This document shows, piece after piece, positions 50,181 through 60,359 of a DNA stretch of 64,000 nt (positions within the stretch are counted from its first letter, which is position 1; the number at the start of each line of letters is the position of its first letter). The stretch comes from Planctomycetota bacterium (GTDB taxonomy: Bacteria; Planctomycetota; UBA1135; GCA-002686595). Position numbers and translations under genes: made by a program. The notes beneath the pieces were generated by a model. That model saw only the letters and a list, made by a program, of their open reading frames with translations. It was not told the DNA's origin and ran no database searches. The stretch is from assembly GCA_020638875.1 (NCBI GenBank), contig JACKHS010000003.1, positions 62,001 through 126,000 of the forward strand. Reading direction: 5' to 3'.

Positions 50181-51237
50181 AGCTGATCCTCGGGTCGACG
50201 AGGGCGTAGGCGATGTCGCTCATGAGGATGCCGAGCAGCGTGGCGAAGGCCGAGAAGGTGGTCGTCGCCATGATGATGTTGTAGTCGCGCTGCACGAGGC
50301 CGTCGTAGGCGTAGCGCCCCATCCCGGGGATGTCGAAGACGTACTCGACCACCACCGAGCCGCCGATCAGGATCGGTAGCACGGAGGCGAAGAGCGTGAT
50401 GACCGGGATCAGCGAGTTGCGCAGCGCGTGCTTGAGCACGACGACCTTCTCGGAGAGGCCCTTGGCGCGCGCCGTGCGGATGTAGTCCTGGCGGATGACG
50501 TCCATCATCCCCGCGCGCATCTGGCGCGAGAGGTACGCGAAGCTCCCGTAGGTGTAGGTCGCGACCGGCAGGATGAGGTGCAGGCCGCGGTCCCACAGCG
50601 CCTGCCAGAAGCCGAAGTCCGCGGCGTCCTTGCTCTCGAGGCCGAGCACGGGGAGCCAACCGAGCCCGGACTTGCCAAAGGCGAGGATCAGCATCAGCCC
50701 CGCCCAGAACGTCGGGATCGAGAAGAGCAGGAAGAGCACCACCGTGACGGCGGCGTCCGTCCGCGTCCCCTGCCGCACGGCGGAGAACACGCCGAGAGGG
50801 ATCGACAGGAGGTAGGTGATGATCACCGAGATCAGCGAGATCAGCAGCGTGACGCCCAGCCGGCGCCCGAGCTCCTCGAGGATCGGCACGTTGCTGCGCT
50901 GCAGCTCGTTGCCGAGGTCTCCGGCGAGCAGGCCGCCCCAGGGGTCCTTGCCGCTGCCGCCGAACCACTCGTGACCGTCGGGCTTGACGTTGAAGGGCCC
51001 GACGAAGCCGAGGTACTGCACGAGCAGGTTGCGGTCCAGCGCGTGCTTGTGCCGGAAGGCGTCGACGCGGTCCTGCACGGACGTGCCGCCCTCGGTCATG
51101 GCGCCGCCGCTGCCCACGCCCATCATGACCGTGGCCGGGTCGCCGGGCGCCATGCGGATCAGGCAGAACACGACCAGCGTGATCCCGAGCATCGTCGGGA
51201 TCATCAGCAGGACGCGTCGGAGGATGTAGCTGAGCAC
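50173..51237 (-). CDS. Peptide ABC permease, OppB/DppB type (left operon)
   Basis: A 354-residue inner-membrane permease with the family N-terminus MLSYILRRVLLMIPTMLGIT and six helices. The coupling loop is QDYIRTARAKGLSEKVVVLK, and the ending is IMATTTFSAFATLLGILMSD with ALVDPRI. An extra periplasmic loop (about residues 45-110, including HEWFGGSGKDPWGG) is longer than in typical DppB. It heterodimerises with the OppC-type protein. It follows the binding-protein gene by 22 nt. Confidence 0.93.
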   Translation of the reverse strand: MLSYILRRVLLMIPTMLGITLVVFCLIRMAPGDPATVMMGVGSGGAMTEGGTSVQDRVDAFRHKHALDRNLLVQYLGFVGPFNVKPDGHEWFGGSGKDPWGGLLAGDLGNELQRSNVPILEELGRRLGVTLLISLISVIITYLLSIPLGVFSAVRQGTRTDAAVTVVLFLLFSIPTFWAGLMLILAFGKSGLGWLPVLGLESKDAADFGFWQALWDRGLHLILPVATYTYGSFAYLSRQMRAGMMDVIRQDYIRTARAKGLSEKVVVLKHALRNSLIPVITLFASVLPILIGGSVVVEYVFDIPGMGRYAYDGLVQRDYNIIMATTTFSAFATLLGILMSDIAYALVDPRISYD

Positions 51238-51259
51238 GGGGGAGGGACTCGCCGGGCCG

Positions 51260-53287
51260 CTACTTCGCTGCGGCGCGCGTCCCCGCGGTCCCGGCGGGGT
51301 AGTACCAGCGCCGGATCGAGTAGCCGGGCGCGATCTTGAAGCTCTGGAAGCCGCGCACCTTCTTGTTCATCGCGAACTTGCGCGGCGAGTTGAACATGAA
51401 GAAGTAGGGCTGCAGGTCGTAGATCCGGCGGTGGAAGGCCTTGAGCAGGTCGGCGCGCTTCGCGGCGTCGAGCTCCACCTGGATGGCCTCGATCATGGCG
51501 TCGATCTCGGGGTCGTGGAGCCCCGAGTTGTTGGACGACTCGATCCAGTTGCCCTCCGCGTCCTTGCCGGCCCACTTCGAGTGCCAGAGCTGCTCGGGGT
51601 CGCTCTCGAGCGGCGGCACCCAGGCGAGGTTGAGGCAGTCGAAGTCGCGCTTGTGCATCTTGTCGAGGAAGGTCGCCCACTCGAACTCGCGCATCTCGAG
51701 CTTGATGCCGAGGCGGCCGAGCGCTTCCTGGTACTTCAGGCCGAAGGTCCGCGAGGCCTTGTTGCCGTTGGGCATGACGAAGTCGATCACGAAGGGCCGA
51801 CCGTCCTTGTCGATGATCCCGTCGCCGTCGCGGTCGTACCAGCCCGCCTCGATCAGGAACTCCTCGGCCGTGTCGGGGTCGTAGGGCAGCGGCTGCACGC
51901 TGTGGTCGTAGCCGGGCCCGAAGTAGTTCTGCGGACCGGTGACCTGGTACGCGAGGCCCTTGTACTGCGTCTGGCGGTACTCCTCGACGTTGAACGCCAT
52001 GGCCAGCGCCTTGCGCACGTTGGGGTCCGAGAGGTGCGGCCGATACGTGTTCCAGCCCGTGTAGCCGTAGGTGCCGTCGAAGTAGTAGCCCTTGTAGAAC
52101 TGGTCGGTGAACTGCGCCTTCTCGGTCGCCTCGCCGAAGTAGTCCTCGGAGGTCACGCGCGCGAAGAAGTCGAGCTCCCCGTTCATCAACGCCTCCATCG
52201 CGGAGTTGTCGTTGGGGATGCAGCGCCAGCGGATCGTGTCGACGTAGCCGACGCGCGGGCTGATCGCGGGGTTGTAGTCCGCGAAGCGCGTCACCTCGAT
52301 GTACTGCGAGGTGTACTCGCGCAGCTTGTACGGCCCGAGGCCGATGAACTCCGTCGTGTTGTGCGGGTTCTTGTTGACGTACTCGGCCAGGTCCTCGTCC
52401 GTGAAGACGTACGGCTGACCGTTCACCGCGGGGTGCTCGCGCGTGAAGCGGGCGTGCGTCTCGGGGTCGTACTGCAGGTTGTCCGGGTCGTTCAGGTCGT
52501 ACAGGTGGCGGGGCAGGATGCTCATGTCCCCCACCGTCTCCAGCGCCTTGAAGTACTGCGTCTCGTAGAAGAAGCGCACGGTCAGCGGGTCGAGCACCTC
52601 GCCGGCCAGCACCTTCTCGAACTGGAAGCGCGAGTCGTCGCACTCCACGTGCGGGTTGGTGAACAGCGACCAGGTGAAGTACACGTCGTCGGCGTCGAAG
52701 ACGTGGCCGTCGTGCCACTTGACGTCGGGCTTCAGGTAGAAGGTGAAGACCGTGCCGCGCTCGACGGCGGTCGCGTCCGCCTTCGGCACCGTCAGCGTCC
52801 CGCCGGCGGGGTTGTCCTTGGAGCGCGCCTCGACCGTCCAGGCGTCGCCGGCGTCCTCGATCGCTCCGTAGAGCACCGCGCGCTGCTTGCCCTCGGGGCC
52901 TATGCGCTTCGCGGCGGGGTAGCGCGAGGCCGCGGCGTCGCTGAGGACGAGCTGATCCTCCGTGTCCCAGTGCGTGCACAACCGCGGCGTGAGGTCCCAC
53001 GTCTCCCAGTCCTGCATGACCAGGCGCTCGCTCAGCTCGTAGAGCATCCAGTTCGTGACCGCCGAGTTCTCGATGACGCGGTTCAGGTTCTCAGGCATCG
53101 AGGAGAGGTGCACGATCACGCGGCCGCCGTACGCCGGCGCGACCTCGACCGAGCCCTGCGGGTGGAACTGGTCGACGGGCGCGGGCCGCGGTCCGAACTC
53201 GTCGCCCTGCCGGGCGAGCGCGGGGGCGCCGAGGCCCAGGACGGGCGCGAGCAGCGTGAGGACGAGGCGGAGGGCGGGGGTCTTCAT
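51260..53287 (-). CDS. Peptide/solute-binding protein, SBP family 5 (left operon)
   Basis: A 675-residue periplasmic binding protein of the OppA/DppA family. It has a signal peptide (LRLVLTLLAPVLGLGAPALA) and no lipobox. Family features are VFTFYLKPDVKWHDGHVFDA with DVYFTWSLF, NPNVRKAL-like SDPNVRKALAMAFNVEEYR, and the late LGIKLEMREFEWATFLDKM. An insertion (about residues 115-160) precedes the first family motif. ATG 53287 begins MKTPALRL. A TTGACG/TAGGCT promoter lies 71 nt upstream. It delivers peptides or similar ligands to the OppB/OppC permease encoded downstream. Confidence 0.92.
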   Translation of the reverse strand: MKTPALRLVLTLLAPVLGLGAPALARQGDEFGPRPAPVDQFHPQGSVEVAPAYGGRVIVHLSSMPENLNRVIENSAVTNWMLYELSERLVMQDWETWDLTPRLCTHWDTEDQLVLSDAAASRYPAAKRIGPEGKQRAVLYGAIEDAGDAWTVEARSKDNPAGGTLTVPKADATAVERGTVFTFYLKPDVKWHDGHVFDADDVYFTWSLFTNPHVECDDSRFQFEKVLAGEVLDPLTVRFFYETQYFKALETVGDMSILPRHLYDLNDPDNLQYDPETHARFTREHPAVNGQPYVFTDEDLAEYVNKNPHNTTEFIGLGPYKLREYTSQYIEVTRFADYNPAISPRVGYVDTIRWRCIPNDNSAMEALMNGELDFFARVTSEDYFGEATEKAQFTDQFYKGYYFDGTYGYTGWNTYRPHLSDPNVRKALAMAFNVEEYRQTQYKGLAYQVTGPQNYFGPGYDHSVQPLPYDPDTAEEFLIEAGWYDRDGDGIIDKDGRPFVIDFVMPNGNKASRTFGLKYQEALGRLGIKLEMREFEWATFLDKMHKRDFDCLNLAWVPPLESDPEQLWHSKWAGKDAEGNWIESSNNSGLHDPEIDAMIEAIQVELDAAKRADLLKAFHRRIYDLQPYFFMFNSPRKFAMNKKVRGFQSFKIAPGYSIRRWYYPAGTAGTRAAAK

Positions 53288-53357
53288 GGGCGGACCTCGC
53301 GGAGCGGTGGGGTCGGGGCGGCGCCGCGCCGCGGGAGCGGGCGCCGAAGGGGCCGCG

Positions 53358-53386
53358 AGCCTAGCGCTCGCGAGGGCCCGCGTCAA
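53358..53386 (-). promoter_or_regulatory. Promoter of left oligopeptide operon
   Basis: On the minus strand: TTGACG (53386-53381), a 17-nt spacer, and TAGGCT (53363-53358). It lies 71 nt upstream of ATG 53287, with a G/C-rich leader. Confidence 0.65.
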
Positions 53387-53413
53387 GGTCGCAAATCCTT
53401 ACCCGAAGCAGAC

Positions 53414-53442
53414 TTGCGACGTTTTGACAAGACCCCTAGGCT
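53414..53442 (+). promoter_or_regulatory. Promoter of right oligopeptide operon
   Basis: TTGCGA (53414-53419), a 17-nt spacer, and TAGGCT (53437-53442). The GTG start at 53449 is only six bases beyond the -10, so the message is probably leaderless. The -35 elements of the two divergent promoters are 27 bp apart. Confidence 0.6.
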
Positions 53443-53448
53443 GCCCGC

Positions 53449-55623
53449 GTGCCGCACTCGCTCCGCCCCGGTCGCCCCCGCTCCGGTCGCTTGCGCCAAG
53501 CCTTGGCCTTCGCCCTGCTCGGCCTGGCGGGCGTGCTGGCGCTCGGCCTGGCCGCCGGGACGCGCCTCGCGCCGGCCGACATGACCTACAACAACGGCGC
53601 GGAGGTCAGCACGCTCGACCCCGCGACGGTCAGCGGCGTGCCCGAGGGCCGCGTGCTGAAGGCGATCTTCGAGGGCCTGTGCGTGAAGGACCCGCGCACG
53701 CTCGAGCCGCTGCCGGGCGTCGCCGAGGCGTGGGAGCTCTCGGCCGACCGGCGCACCTACACCTTCCACCTGCGCGCCGACGCGCGCTGGTCGAACGGCG
53801 ACCCGGTCACCGCGCAGGACTTCCTGTTCTCGTGGCGGCGCTTCCTGCACCCGGCCACCGCGGCGGAGTACGCCTACCAGCTCTGGTACGTGCGCGGCGG
53901 CGAGCAGTACACGCTGCTCGACGACGCGCTCGAGTACGTCGACGGCGAGGAGGGTCCGCTGTGGTTCCAGGAGCTCGCGCCGGGTCGCGTGCGCGTCGGC
54001 TTCGCGGGGCCCGAGCTCGAGGTGCTCGCCGGCGGCCGCACGCTGCGCGTCGACGCGCGCGACGGCGAGCGCGTCGCGCGCGGCACGGCGCTGTGTCGCT
54101 ATCCCTTCGGCGTCGACGAGCAGGGCGTCTACCTGCCCTGCGACGCGACGGTGCTGCGCGTGAACCCCGCGCTGTCGCGCGAGGTCGACGAGGTGCTCGC
54201 CGATCCCTGCGGCGCGCAGTGGCTGGCGGAGCTCGAGGTCGACCCGGCCGCGCTGGCCGAGCTGCGCGCCGCGGGGCGGCTGCTGCCGGGCGCGCGCTAC
54301 CGCCGCGAGGTCGTGGAGCCGCACCTGCTCGGCCTCTCGGCGCCCGACGCGCGCACGCTGGTCGTCGCGCTGAAGGCGCCCACGCCCTACTTCCTGCAGA
54401 TCGTCGCGTTCTACCCGCTCTTCCCGGTCAACCGCCGCAACCTCGACGAGGCGCGCGAGCGCTGGCCGGGCGACTGGGAGCTGCGCTGGATGCGGCCCGA
54501 GAACCTCGTCACGAACGGGCCCTACCGCATCGAGTTCCGGCGCGTCAACGACCGCATCCGGCTGCGCAAGAGCGAGACGTACTGGGACGCCGCGAACGTC
54601 GCCTTCGACTCGATCGACGTCCTCGCCGTGGACCACCTGGGCACGAGCCTGAACCTCTACCTGACCGGCGCGCTCGACTGGATCGACCGGCCGATCACGA
54701 ACGTCATCCCGCGCCTGATGCCGCGCGAGGACTTCGACCCGCAGCCCTACCTCGGCAGCTACTTCTACCGCTTCAACACGACGCGGCCGCCCTTCGACGA
54801 CCCGCGCGTGCGGCGCGCGCTGAGCTTGGCCGTCGACCGCCGCGCGATCGTCGAGAAGATCACCAAGGCCGGCGAGCGGGCGGCGTGGGGCCTGGCGCCG
54901 CCGGGCATGGGCGCCTACCCGACGGTCGAGACCGCGCACGCGCGCAGCGGCGACGTCGCCGCCGACCTGGCGACGGACGTGGCCGAGGCGCGGCGCCTGC
55001 TGGCCGAGGCCGGCTTCGGGCCGGGCGGCGCGGAGTTCCCCACCTTCGAGATCCTCTACAACACCGACCAGACCCACAAGGACATCGCCGAGGTCGTCGC
55101 GAGCGAGTGGAAGCAGCACCTCGGGCTCAACGTGAAGCTCCTCAACCAGGAGTGGAAGGTCTACCTCGACTCGCAGAAGAACAAGGACTACGACGTCTGC
55201 CGCTCGGCGTGGATCGGCGACTACGCCGACCCCAACACCTTCCTCGACATGTGGGTGACCGACGGCGACAACAACCGCACCGGCTGGTCGAACGCGCGCT
55301 ACGACGAGCTGATCCGCCAGGCCGCCGCGGAGTCCGACGAGGCCGCGCGCCTCGCGCAGTTCGTCGAGGCCGAGGGTCTGCTGCTCGAGGAGCTGCCGAT
55401 CCTGCCGCTCTACTACTACTCGACGCGCAACCTGGTGAACCCGCGCCTCGGCGGCTTCCACGCCAACGTGCTCGACGAGCACTTCCCCAAGTTCTGGTAC
55501 TGGAAGAGCGACGCCGAGCTCGCGCGCGACCGCGCGGCGCTGCCGCCGGGCACGGTGCTCGTCGACGCGCCCGGCCCCGCCGCAGGCAAGTACGCACCCG
55601 CCGCGCGCACGGAGGACCGCTGA
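53449..55623 (+). CDS. SBP family 5 peptide-binding protein with inserted H-protein-like domain
   Basis: A 724-residue OppA-type binding protein. An N-terminal hydrophobic helix (ALAFALLGLAGVLALGLAAG) is an anchor or signal. The family core reads LKAIFEGLCVKDPRTLEPLP, YTFHLRADARWSNGDPVTAQ, VRRALSLAVDRRAIVEKI and YYYSTRNLVNPRL. Between residues about 168 and 266, where OppA normally has a short loop, sits a barrel-sandwich segment (FQELAPGRVRVGFAGPELEV, GVYLPCDATVLRVNPALSRE, CGAQWLAELEVD) that resembles glycine-cleavage H protein. The lipoylated Lys position reads Val. GTG 53449 fits the adjacent promoter. Right operon, first gene. Confidence 0.87.
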   Translation: MPHSLRPGRPRSGRLRQALAFALLGLAGVLALGLAAGTRLAPADMTYNNGAEVSTLDPATVSGVPEGRVLKAIFEGLCVKDPRTLEPLPGVAEAWELSADRRTYTFHLRADARWSNGDPVTAQDFLFSWRRFLHPATAAEYAYQLWYVRGGEQYTLLDDALEYVDGEEGPLWFQELAPGRVRVGFAGPELEVLAGGRTLRVDARDGERVARGTALCRYPFGVDEQGVYLPCDATVLRVNPALSREVDEVLADPCGAQWLAELEVDPAALAELRAAGRLLPGARYRREVVEPHLLGLSAPDARTLVVALKAPTPYFLQIVAFYPLFPVNRRNLDEARERWPGDWELRWMRPENLVTNGPYRIEFRRVNDRIRLRKSETYWDAANVAFDSIDVLAVDHLGTSLNLYLTGALDWIDRPITNVIPRLMPREDFDPQPYLGSYFYRFNTTRPPFDDPRVRRALSLAVDRRAIVEKITKAGERAAWGLAPPGMGAYPTVETAHARSGDVAADLATDVAEARRLLAEAGFGPGGAEFPTFEILYNTDQTHKDIAEVVASEWKQHLGLNVKLLNQEWKVYLDSQKNKDYDVCRSAWIGDYADPNTFLDMWVTDGDNNRTGWSNARYDELIRQAAAESDEAARLAQFVEAEGLLLEELPILPLYYYSTRNLVNPRLGGFHANVLDEHFPKFWYWKSDAELARDRAALPPGTVLVDAPGPAAGKYAPAARTEDR

Positions 55624-56609
55624 TGCTGCGCTTCCTGCTGCGCCGGGCGCTGTGGTTCGCGGTCACGCTGTGGGTGGTCGTGACGGTCTCGTTCTTCCTG
55701 ATGCGCGGCGTGCGCGGCGGGCCGTTCGACGGCGAGCGCGCGCTCAACCCGGCCATCGAGCGCAACATCGCGGCGCGCTACCACCTCGACTGGCCGCTGT
55801 GGAAGCAGTACCTCCAGTACGTCGGCCCGCTGAACCTCGACGAGCACGGCCCGCGCTTCCTGGGCGGCGACGGCAGCGAGCTCCTCACCGGCATCACGAC
55901 CGGCGACTTCGGGCCGTCGTTCAAGTACCGCGACTTCAGCGTCAACGACGTGATCGGCCAGTCGCTGCCGATCTCGGTCTCGCTGGGCTTCATCGCGCTC
56001 GCGTGGGCGCTCTTGCTCGGGCTCTCGAGCGGCATCGCGTCGGCGCTGTGGCGCGGTTCGCGCACCGACGTGACGCTGCGCCTCGCCGCGACGGCGGGCA
56101 TCGCGCTGCCGAACTTCACCGTCGCCGGCTTCCTCGTGATCGGCTTCGTGTTCCTCGTGCCGCTGTTGCCGGTCGCGGGCTACGGCACCTGGCGCCACCT
56201 CGTGCTGCCCGGCTTCGCGCTCGGCGCGCCCTTCGCGGCCTACATCTCGCGCCTCACGCGCACCGGCATGCTCGAGGTGCTCTCGCACGACTACATCCGC
56301 ACCGCGCACGCCAAGGGCCTGCCGCCGCGCATCGTGCTGCTGCGCCACGCGATCAAGGGCGGCCTCTTGCCCGTCATCAGCTACCTCGGCCCCGCGACCG
56401 CCGGCATCCTGACCGGCAGCCTCGTGATCGAGCGCATCTTCGCCATCCCCGGCACGGGCTCGCACTTCGTCAACAGCGCGCTCAACCGCGACTACACGCT
56501 CGCGATGGGCGTGACGATCCTCTACACGGTGCTGGTCTACGGGCTGAACACGCTGGTCGACCTCGCGTACACGCTGCTCGACCCGCGCATCGAGCTGGAG
56601 CAGAGCTGA
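55623..56609 (+). CDS. Peptide ABC permease, OppB/DppB type (right operon)
   Basis: A 328-residue permease: N-terminus MLRFLLRRALWFAVTLWVVV, coupling loop HDYIRTAHAKGLPPRIVLLR, signature ending FAIPGTGSHFVNSALNRDYT. A periplasmic insertion between helices 1 and 2 carries a Gly/Asp-rich loop (FLGGDGSELLTGITTGDFGP). ATG 55623 overlaps the binding-protein TGA (TGATG). Complete and in frame. Confidence 0.93.
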   Translation: MLRFLLRRALWFAVTLWVVVTVSFFLMRGVRGGPFDGERALNPAIERNIAARYHLDWPLWKQYLQYVGPLNLDEHGPRFLGGDGSELLTGITTGDFGPSFKYRDFSVNDVIGQSLPISVSLGFIALAWALLLGLSSGIASALWRGSRTDVTLRLAATAGIALPNFTVAGFLVIGFVFLVPLLPVAGYGTWRHLVLPGFALGAPFAAYISRLTRTGMLEVLSHDYIRTAHAKGLPPRIVLLRHAIKGGLLPVISYLGPATAGILTGSLVIERIFAIPGTGSHFVNSALNRDYTLAMGVTILYTVLVYGLNTLVDLAYTLLDPRIELEQS

Positions 56610-57693
56610 TGGCGGACGAGCGCGGATGGAGCCTGGGCCTCGGCGGCGGCGACCTCGAGCGGTTGCTCGCGGAAGCGGCGCAGCACAAGGGCGAGAGCCT
56701 CTGGCAGGACGCGTGGCGACGCCTGCGGCGCAACCGCACGGCGTGGTGGAGCCTGGTCTTCCTGGCCGTCTTCACGGCGGTGGCCTTCCTCGCGCCGCTG
56801 CTGCCGCTGCCCTCCCCCGTCACGCTCGACCTGCAGCTCGAGCCGCAGCCGCCGGTCGCGCCGTGGACCGAGCTCGGCCGCCACGGCTTCGAGCGCGACT
56901 ACTGGGAGCTGTCGTGGATCGACGAGCGCCTGGTCGACGCGCGCGTGGCGCTCTTCGGCGACTGGCAGACGGGGCCGTGGCTGGGCACCGACGCGAAGGG
57001 CCGCGACATCCTCGCGCGCATCGTCTGGGGCAGCCGCACCTCGATCCTCGTCGCGCTCGCGGCCGCGCTGTGCTCGCTCGCGATCGGCGTGACGTACGGC
57101 GCGCTGGCCGGGTACCTGGGCGGCGCGATCGACAACGTGATGATGCGGATCGTCGACATCCTGTACTCGATCCCCTTCATCTTCGTGGTGATCTTCCTGA
57201 TCACCATCGTCAACGAGTACCGCGCCGAGCTCGAGGACACCTACGGCATCGACCGCGAGACGATCTTCTACCTCGTGATCGGCGCGATCTACTGGCTGAC
57301 GATGGCGCGCGTCGTGCGTGGACAGGTGCTCTCGCTGCGCCACGCGGAGTTCATCGACGCGGCGCGCGTGCTGGGCGCCTCGACGCGACGCATCGTGTTC
57401 GTGCACCTGGTGCCGAACGTGCTCTCGATCGTGATCGTCTACCTGACGCTGACGATCCCCGCGGTGATGCTCTTCGAGGCCTTCCTGAGCTTCCTCGGGC
57501 TGGGCATCGAGCCGCCCAAGGTCTCCTGGGGCCTGCTCGCCGTCGACGGCAGCGAGATGGTCAACCCGGTGCGCCTGTACTGGTGGCTGGTGCTCTTCCC
57601 CGCCGGTGCGATGGGCGCGACGCTGCTCGCGCTGAACCTCGTGGGCGACGGCCTGCGCGACGCGCTCGACCCCAAGCTGCGGGGGAAGGACTG

Positions 57694-57694
<1 letters not shown>
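56609..57694 (+). CDS. Peptide ABC permease, OppC/DppC type (right operon)
   Basis: A 361-residue permease. The soluble N-terminal segment (1-45) is followed by a first helix (WWSLVFLAVFTAVAFLAPLL), the OppC_N-type region, then GTDAKGRDILARIVWGSRTS, coupling loop AEFIDAARVLGASTRRIVFV and FEAFLSFLGLGIEPPKVSWG. A loop with NEYRAELEDTYGIDRETI between helices is longer than usual. It lacks the coiled-coil domain of the left OppC. ATG 56609 overlaps the preceding stop (TGATG). Confidence 0.93.
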
Positions 57695-58697
<1,003 letters not shown>

Positions 58698-58701
<4 letters not shown>

Positions 58702-59700
58702 GCCTGCTCGAGGTGCGCGACCTCGCCAAGCACTTCACCGTCGGCGCGCGCGGGTTCCTCGGCCGCGGCGGTGCGGTGCTGCGCGCGGTCGACGGCGTGA
58801 GCTTCGAGCTCGAGCGCGGGCGCGCGCTCGGCCTGGTCGGCGAGTCCGGCTGCGGCAAGTCCACCGCCGCGCGCACGATCGTGGGCCTGCACCGCGCGAC
58901 CGCGGGCTCGGTGCGCCTGGGCGGCGTCGAGCTGACCGGGCTCTCGCGACGCGAGTGGCAGGCCCACCGCGGCCGCCTCCAGATGATCTTCCAGGACCCC
59001 TACGCGTCGCTGGACCCGCGCCAGACCGTCGCGTCGATCCTGACCGAGCCGCTCGCCATCCACCGCCGCGGCAAGCCGCGCGAGCGCCGGCTGCGCGCGC
59101 TGGCGCTGCTCGACGCGGTGGGCCTCAACCCGCGCCACATCAACCGCTACCCGCACGAGTTCTCGGGCGGCCAGCGGCAGCGCATCGGCATCGCGCGCGC
59201 GCTGGCGCTCGAGCCCGAGGTGCTCGTGTGCGACGAGCCCGTGTCGGCGCTCGACGTCTCGATCCAGGCGCAGATCGTCAACCTGCTGGCCGAGCTGCGC
59301 GAGCGCTTCCAGCTCGCCTACCTGTTCATCGCGCACGACCTCGCCGTGGTGCGCCACGTGTGCGAGGAGGTCGCCGTGATGTACCTCGGCCGCATCGTCG
59401 AGCGCGCACCGCGCGACGAGCTGTTCGAGCGCCCGCGCCACCCCTACACGCAGGCGCTGCTCAGCGCGGTGCCGCTGCCCGACCCGGCGGCCGAGCGCGC
59501 GCGCCGGCGCATCGTGCTGGAGGGCGACGTGCCCTCCCCGCTGCACCCGCCGCCCGGCTGCGCCTTCGAGCCGCGCTGCCCGGCGCGCGCTCGTCCTGGG
59601 CGGCCGCTGCGCGCGAGGCGCCGGCGCTCGAGCCGCGCGCGGCGCGGCGCACGTGGCCTGCCACGCCGCGCCCGCTCCGCTCCCTGGGGCCTCCGTGTGA
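58698..59700 (+). CDS. Oligopeptide ABC importer ATPase, OppF/DppF type (right operon), C-terminus out of frame
   Basis: ATPase partner: Walker [16 protein letters not shown]-loop MIFQDPYASLDPRQ, signature EFSGGQRQRIGIARAL, Walker B VLVCDEPVSALDVS, switch LFIAHDLAVVRHV. ATG 58698 overlaps the OppD stop (ATGA). After CAFEPRCPAR (about 59585) the frame turns into Arg-rich nonsense. The expected tail appears in other frames, first REAPALEPRA, then AHVACHAAPAP ending at TGA 59698. Two small indels in the GC runs of 59585-59660 would restore it. Left as called, the open frame would run on to 59807 over the next promoter. Confidence 0.85.
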
Positions 59701-59764
59701 ATCCCGAGCGGCGGGCGACGTACGCCCGGCCGCGAGGGGCTTCGAGTCGGGGCCTCCCGCACGT

Positions 59765-59770
59765 TAGGAT
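59765..59770 (+). promoter_or_regulatory. -10-like TAGGAT ahead of DUF4190-like gene
   Basis: TAGGAT, 39 nt upstream of ATG 59810. A TTCGAG at 18-nt spacing (59741-59746) is a poor -35. Same hexamer as ahead of mtaB. Confidence 0.4.
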
Positions 59771-59809
59771 GCGCGCCCGCTCGTCCCCACACCTCAGAGA
59801 GAGTTGACC

Positions 59810-60091
59810 ATGAGAGATAGCTACGCTCCCCACCGCGGTGTCCTGATCCTGATCCTCGGCATCTGCAGCCTCGTCATCTGCGGCTTCCTGGGCCCGGTCG
59901 CCTGGATCATGGGCAAGAACGACATCGCGCAGATCGACTCGGGCCGCATGGACCCCGAAGGTCGCGGCATGACGCAGGCCGGCATGATCTGCGGCATCAT
60001 CGGCACGGTCTTCCTGATCATCGGCTTCCTGTGGGTGATCGCCGTCTTCGTGTTCGGCTTCGGCGCGACGATGGTCTCCAACGGCGGCTGA
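59810..60091 (+). CDS. Small DUF4190-like membrane protein 1
   Basis: A 93-residue protein with two to three membrane helices (GVLILILGICSLVICGFLGP; GMICGIIGTVFLIIGFLWVI). Between them lies the family-type loop NDIAQIDSGRMDPEGRGMTQ, as in DUF4190 proteins where AL..I..G..D..GR..A precedes the second helix. ATG 59810 follows an AGAGAGAG purine tract. It is less GC-rich than its neighbours. Function unknown. A diverged paralogue follows after 13 nt, then an ABC exporter in the same direction. Confidence 0.7.
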   Translation: MRDSYAPHRGVLILILGICSLVICGFLGPVAWIMGKNDIAQIDSGRMDPEGRGMTQAGMICGIIGTVFLIIGFLWVIAVFVFGFGATMVSNGG

Positions 60092-60104
60092 GCCCGCTCC
60101 GGCC

Positions 60105-60359
60105 GTGCGCCCTCACCGCGGCATCACGCTGATCGTCGTCGGGCTCCTGGGCCTGGTGGTGTGCGGAGTCTTCGGACCCGTGGTGTGGGTCATGGCGCGG
60201 CGCGACCTGGCCGAGATGAACGCCGGGACGCTCGACCCCGCCGGCCGCGGCCTGACCGTGGCCGGCGCGGTGCTCGGCGTGCTCGGCACGCTGCTGTTCC
60301 TCGCCGAGCTGCTGTTCGTGCCGAGTCTCCTGGGCTGGATCCACCTCGGCGGAGCATGA
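60105..60359 (+). CDS. Small DUF4190-like membrane protein 2
   Basis: An 84-residue paralogue of the preceding protein: GLLGLVVCGVFGPVVWVMAR, RRDLAEMNAGTLDPAGRGLT, VAGAVLGVLGTLLFLAELLF. GTG 60105 is the start. Its TGA overlaps the ATG of the ABC ATPase (ATGA), tying it to the exporter operon. The pair are tandem duplicates. Function unknown. Confidence 0.68.
   Translation: MRPHRGITLIVVGLLGLVVCGVFGPVVWVMARRDLAEMNAGTLDPAGRGLTVAGAVLGVLGTLLFLAELLFVPSLLGWIHLGGA

Noticed and set aside
53424..53429. TTGACA as the -35 of the right oligopeptide operon
   Set aside because: Spacing to TAGGCT is only 7 nt and no other -10 fits before the start codon. TTGCGA at 53414 gives 17 nt.
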